From positions 1 to 41,861 of the forward strand of contig CAKVIN010000020.1 in NCBI GenBank assembly GCA_934754425.1: DNA of 41,861 nt, given 5' to 3'. Made by a program: the position numbers and the translations under genes. The notes under the pieces are model-generated. The model made no database searches. It was not told where the DNA came from and worked only from the letters and a program-made list of their open reading frames with translations. Each line of letters opens with the position of its first letter. Positions within the stretch are counted from its first letter, which is position 1. Source of the stretch: an uncultured Candidatus Melainabacteria bacterium (lineage in GTDB: Bacteria; Cyanobacteriota; Vampirovibrionia; Gastranaerophilales; Gastranaerophilaceae). Below, in pieces: positions 41,700-41,861 of the stretch.

Positions 41700-41861
41700 T
41701 TATGTACCAAATCTCCTAACATTTGATTCTTCTAGTCCGGCGCCCTTTTCTTCATAAAGATTTTCAAGCAAAGAATCACCAAGTTGAGCTGATTCCGGCA
41801 TTAAGTGAATGTATGTATCAAGAGTAACTTTATTTGTTGAATGGCCTAATTGCTTTGAAAT
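41700..41861 (-). CDS. tyrosine recombinase/integrase, C-terminal part (cut by window edge)
   Basis: Only the last 53 residues lie in the window; the gene continues beyond 41861. KQLGHSTNKVTLDTYIHLMP contains the LGHS box and the catalytic Tyr (DTYIHL) of tyrosine recombinases. The tail ESAQLGDSLLENLYEEKG is typical of phage and ICE integrases. It reads toward tRNA-Arg, the usual arrangement for elements integrated at the 3' end of a tRNA gene. Confidence 0.8.
   Translation of the reverse strand: MSKQLGHSTNKVTLDTYIHLMPESAQLGDSLLENLYEEKGAGLEESNVRRFGT

Overview
The window is a low-GC chromosomal segment from a Gram-negative bacterium. A complete RND efflux pump with a TolC-type outer-membrane partner shows a double membrane. 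Together with strong A/T bias, an actively used TTG start codon, a zinc-binding S18, and a small secreted-looking protein beginning MNITSINNTNPNFG, this resembles gut Gastranaerophilales (non-photosynthetic Cyanobacteria, 'Melainabacteria'/Vampirovibrionia). That placement is an inference from memory of the lineage; no 16S gene or database search supports it here.

Layout. (1) 384-3799: an unknown small protein with an EF-hand-like loop, then on the minus strand rpsF-ssb-rpsR plus a 62-residue protein, and a prohibitin-like band 7 protein with a two-helix partner. A tandem duplicated spacer lies between ssb and rpsR. (2) 3886-6821: three glycosyltransferases (RgpF-like, GT4, GT2). (3) 6992-12778: an RND efflux operon (adaptor, permease, TolC). 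(4) 12857-19264: gltX, a cell-wall amidase, an MsbA-like ABC exporter and a phosphodiester glycosidase behind a long leader. (5) 19419-26800: an accretion zone next to tRNA-Ser(UGA). Three copies of the tRNA 3' flank separate a zinc-efflux cassette (P1B ATPase with a divergent ArsR/SmtB repressor and twin operator-promoters) from a LysR/aldo-keto reductase cassette. The first cassette also carries the remnant of a LexA/CI-type repressor with its palindrome array. (6) 26988-27596: ruvA. (7) 27589-40857: a 13-kb minus-strand glycan-modification locus. It holds six glycosyltransferase genes, a radical SAM enzyme, a COG5610-type HAD hydrolase, an aldo-keto reductase with an unusual tail, and a compact HprK-like kinase/PqqD/nucleotidyltransferase module. 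(8) 41264-41861: tRNA-Arg(UCU) followed by the C-terminus of a tyrosine integrase that enters from the right edge, so another integrated element probably begins here.

How the genes relate. Most of the window is about the cell envelope: surface glycans, peptidoglycan hydrolysis, lipid or glycan flipping, and efflux. The most unusual part is the module at 36784-39982. An HPr-kinase-like P-loop protein is fused to a PqqD-like domain, lies next to a paralogous PqqD protein, and is followed upstream by an uncharacterised nucleotidyltransferase, all flanked by glycosyltransferases. This looks like a peptide or glycan phosphorylation/nucleotidylation system without a visible precursor peptide or cyclase. 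The mobile parts are decayed but readable: one aldo-keto reductase has a one-base frameshift and the repressor is truncated.
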